A DNA stretch of 64,000 nucleotides from Tillus elongatus (lineage: Eukaryota; Arthropoda; Insecta; Coleoptera; Cleridae), in assembly GCA_964006375.1 (NCBI GenBank), contig OZ023269.1:64972029-65036028 (forward strand), in the 5' to 3' direction. The position numbers and the translations under genes were made by a program. Position 1 is the stretch's first letter. Each line of letters begins with the position of its first letter. Below are positions 60,272-64,000 of this stretch, piece by piece. The notes under the pieces were generated by a model, which was not told the origin of the DNA, did no database searches, and was given only the letters and a program-made list of their open reading frames with translations.

Positions 60272-60402
60272 CTAAGTCGAACCTAGATATTCGGATAATC
60301 GACAAACGAGACATGACGTAAGAAACGGACTAATAAAGCCATAATACTAAACGAAAAACTTGACGAACAGACGATCACCAATTTAAGTAACGTTCACCTT
60401 GC

Positions 60403-60404
60403 AG
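60403..60404 (+). other. Likely env splice acceptor
   Basis: CACCTTGCAG ends here, and the env frame opens immediately after. Errantivirus env is known to be made from a spliced RNA. Confidence 0.55.
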
Positions 60405-62086
60405 GTTCATTCTCTTCACCAGAGTAAAACCACAATTAGAAGACCTAACAGACAATCCAGGCATACTGCCACGCAAACTAGGACAAGCCTTTTCAGAAAA
60501 CGATAAATGGAGAATGATTCATATACATGACCTAAGACAACTATGCAACGACTTTAACAGACTAAAAACTTACTTTGACAACATAATAAGCGTAATGAAT
60601 GCAGAATACAAGTTAGAATACAAAAATTTTATTTTAACAATCAATTTCACCATCAGCAATATTGATGACACATTTTATCGAATATTTCCAAGAACGAGTA
60701 GGAACAAAAGAGGTATAATAAACGGACTAGGATCGATATTCAAATCAATAACTGGGAACTTAGATGCGGATGACGGCGACAGAATATATAAAGCTCTTGA
60801 AATTTTGAGGAAAGATCAAAATCAAGTACATCAACTTTTTAGTTCACAGACATCCCTAATGATAGATGCTATAACAGACAGAGTTCAATAAAACAATAGA
60901 CAACCTGAACCATAACCAAGAAGCCATAGTAGCGAGAATAAACGATTTGGAATATACAATAGATAGTCTAAAAAGCGACCAACTAACAAATTTTCATAGA
61001 GTAAAACATTTGGAATTACTCACTCAAATCAGTTATTTGTTAAATAATGTACTAAACATGATATTAACAACAGAAAATGCAATTACTTTTTCAAAATTGA
61101 ACACGTATCATACGTCAATACTGAAACCGAAATTTATATCAAAAGAATTAGAAAATATTGAAAACCATATCTCAAAATCAAGATTAATAACAAAATCCGA
61201 CATTTTACTTTATGAAAAAATATTTAACATAAAAACCGTTCAAATTGATTTTAAAATTATATTCCAAATAGATATACCCTTAGTAGACAAATCAGAGTAT
61301 ATTTATTATCAATTGTATGCATTACCAGTCCCTAAAAATCCGTATACCTCCAGAATGATTGTCCCTAGAACCAAGTACCTAATCCTTAGCAGCAAACACT
61401 ACGCTTACAGAAACGAAAAGTGTAGGAATCTTAAAGACCAGACATACTTTTGTGAAAATGACAACCCGACAGCACTTAACGAAAACAACCCATGCGAAAT
61501 TAAACTGATCAACTTCCAGAAACCGATAAACAATTGCAAGCAAGAACTTGTCAAAATAACAAAAACAACAGTCTCTAAATATGGCAATACCCAATACATA
61601 ATAGTGGCACCCGAAGAAACGAAATTCAAACTTAGCTGCGAAGAAAATGAAGAAACCAAAATAATCAGCGGAACAAAACTGGCGACTCTGAAACCCAAAT
61701 GCCAACTTATCATCAATAACGAAAGATTTAGTTCAGTACAAATGGCATCGGAAACACAACAATCATTCAATCTCCCAAACATCGAATTGGTAACAAATAA
61801 AGCACCCATATTCCCAGACAAAGTACCAGAACTAAAATTAGAAAATGTCCAACTGCACGACTTGAACAATATCAAATCCCAGTTACAATCCATCAATGGC
61901 AACATTCCAGGAACCATCTATTTGCCCATATACCACCCTAGTGTATGGACAATTATACTATACATTGTGATAATAATAACAATAATCACAATAACTTCAA
62001 GATACTTCTGGCAGAAATCAAAAACGAAAACTGCTGACTCCAAACCAATTACTGGATTCCTGATGACTATTCGGAACGAACCATAG
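60405..62086 (+). pseudogene. env: Errantivirus envelope protein, one frameshift
   Basis: F-type membrane fusion protein, about 560 codons. The first part is open from the splice acceptor (first ATG at 60514) and includes the furin-like RNKRG site followed by the fusion-peptide region (GLGSIFKSITGNL). A single-base shift near 60880 separates it from the rest (to 62086). The second part has coiled-coil heptads, conserved cysteines (CRNLKDQTYFC, then NPCEIKL, NCKQELV) and a C-terminal membrane anchor (WTIILYIVIIITIITIT). A short basic tail follows. No signal peptide was seen; it may lie upstream of the splice. Otherwise well preserved. Confidence 0.87.
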
Positions 62087-62097
62087 GCTTCGTTCTC

Positions 62098-62110
62098 TAA
62101 AGGATGGAGG
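62098..62110 (+). other. Polypurine tract of errantivirus copy 2
   Basis: Purine run (aaaggatggagg type) immediately before the 3' LTR. Confidence 0.7.
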
Positions 62111-62516
62111 AGATAACAATAGCCAACTCATACAATGTATATAAAAAGTACAGATCCCGATTCAACACCCAAGGTCGCTGACGAATGGGTTAATTAAAAG
62201 CAGCGCAATTAGAAGAATAGACTATTCATAAATGGGTAAACAACTAGACCTTCAAATCAGCAACCAGCCACCTGCTAGGATCACCTTCAAGACTGCAACT
62301 TAGGTGGAAACCGCCTCTCGGTCCACGCCCCACCGGAGACTATATATGGAAGTTACCAGACCACGGACGGACATTCCTACATTGTTATTGCTTGAGTCTC
62401 TTTTAAATTGTCATAATTTATATTTACCTTTTTTTTTTATTATTCATAAGTATTTTATGTAACTATAATCAATAAATTCTTTTAAAAAGTCAAGTGTGTT
62501 AACAAGAAAGTTAACT
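62111..62516 (+). repeat. 3' LTR of errantivirus copy 2
   Basis: 406 bp, nearly identical to 56892-57297 (for example one G/A change near 62270). Confidence 0.92.

Positions 62517-64000
<1,484 letters not shown>

Overview
The window is repeat-dominated, AT-rich insect nuclear DNA. The evidence for an insect is the set of transposon families: errantivirus-type (env-bearing) Ty3/gypsy elements, a CsRn1-type gypsy family, an I-type LINE, an R4/Dong-type LINE in TAA repeats, a DD41D mariner and a hAT. A beetle or another insect with a large genome is possible, but the species cannot be told. I found no conserved host gene, tRNA, rRNA or CRISPR array. At least 14 long (TA)n arrays and one (TAA)n array interrupt the sequence.

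Layout. 1-4116: 3' part of a decayed errantivirus (integrase zinc finger, env, 3' LTR). 4117-4468: LINE reverse transcriptase scrap. 4540-7440: DD41D mariner with ~440 bp inverted ends, sitting inside a (TA)n array that is itself inside an inverted repeat. 7441-8558: 293-bp satellite array with its unique tail. 8559-16200: CsRn1-type gypsy copy A, a Penelope-like segment with a hammerhead core, and an I-type LINE. 16200-20324: microsatellite-linked dispersed repeats. 20325-22107: a second array of the same satellite.

22108-39950 is the most interesting object: a 17.8-kb element with a 6-bp target duplication (TTCATT), 5'-AG...CT-3' ends and multi-kilobase inverted repeats. These are Polinton/Maverick traits. 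It encodes a Polinton-type protein-primed family B DNA polymerase (one frameshift, one 57-nt intron) and a virus-type KilA-N protein. It also has three small unrecognised reverse-strand genes and possible spliced forward-strand exons. I could find no integrase, packaging ATPase, maturation protease or capsid gene. The KilA-N gene lies within the left inverted repeat, is flanked by ~220-bp direct repeats, and is absent from the right arm. The element landed inside the satellite-bearing repeat, whose tail resumes at 39957.

40219-44384 and 50437-55266 are two more CsRn1-type copies (B and C). Between them lie a defective hAT (44666-46980) and a 2,136-bp tandem duplication (46321-50591) that includes hAT and LTR sequence. 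56115-63766 is an R4/Dong-like LINE. It is split in frame by a second errantivirus (56892-62516) with identical-length LTRs, gag, a -1 slippery site, protease, an odd open region where RT should be, and an almost intact env. The LINE ends in (TAA)n, after which another LINE copy of the same family begins.

How parts relate: almost everything is nested transposition. The polymerase and KilA-N genes would serve replication and regulation of the Polinton-like element, which without an integrase would need help in trans. The errantivirus at 56.9-62.5 kb keeps gag and env but not RT, so it too is non-autonomous.
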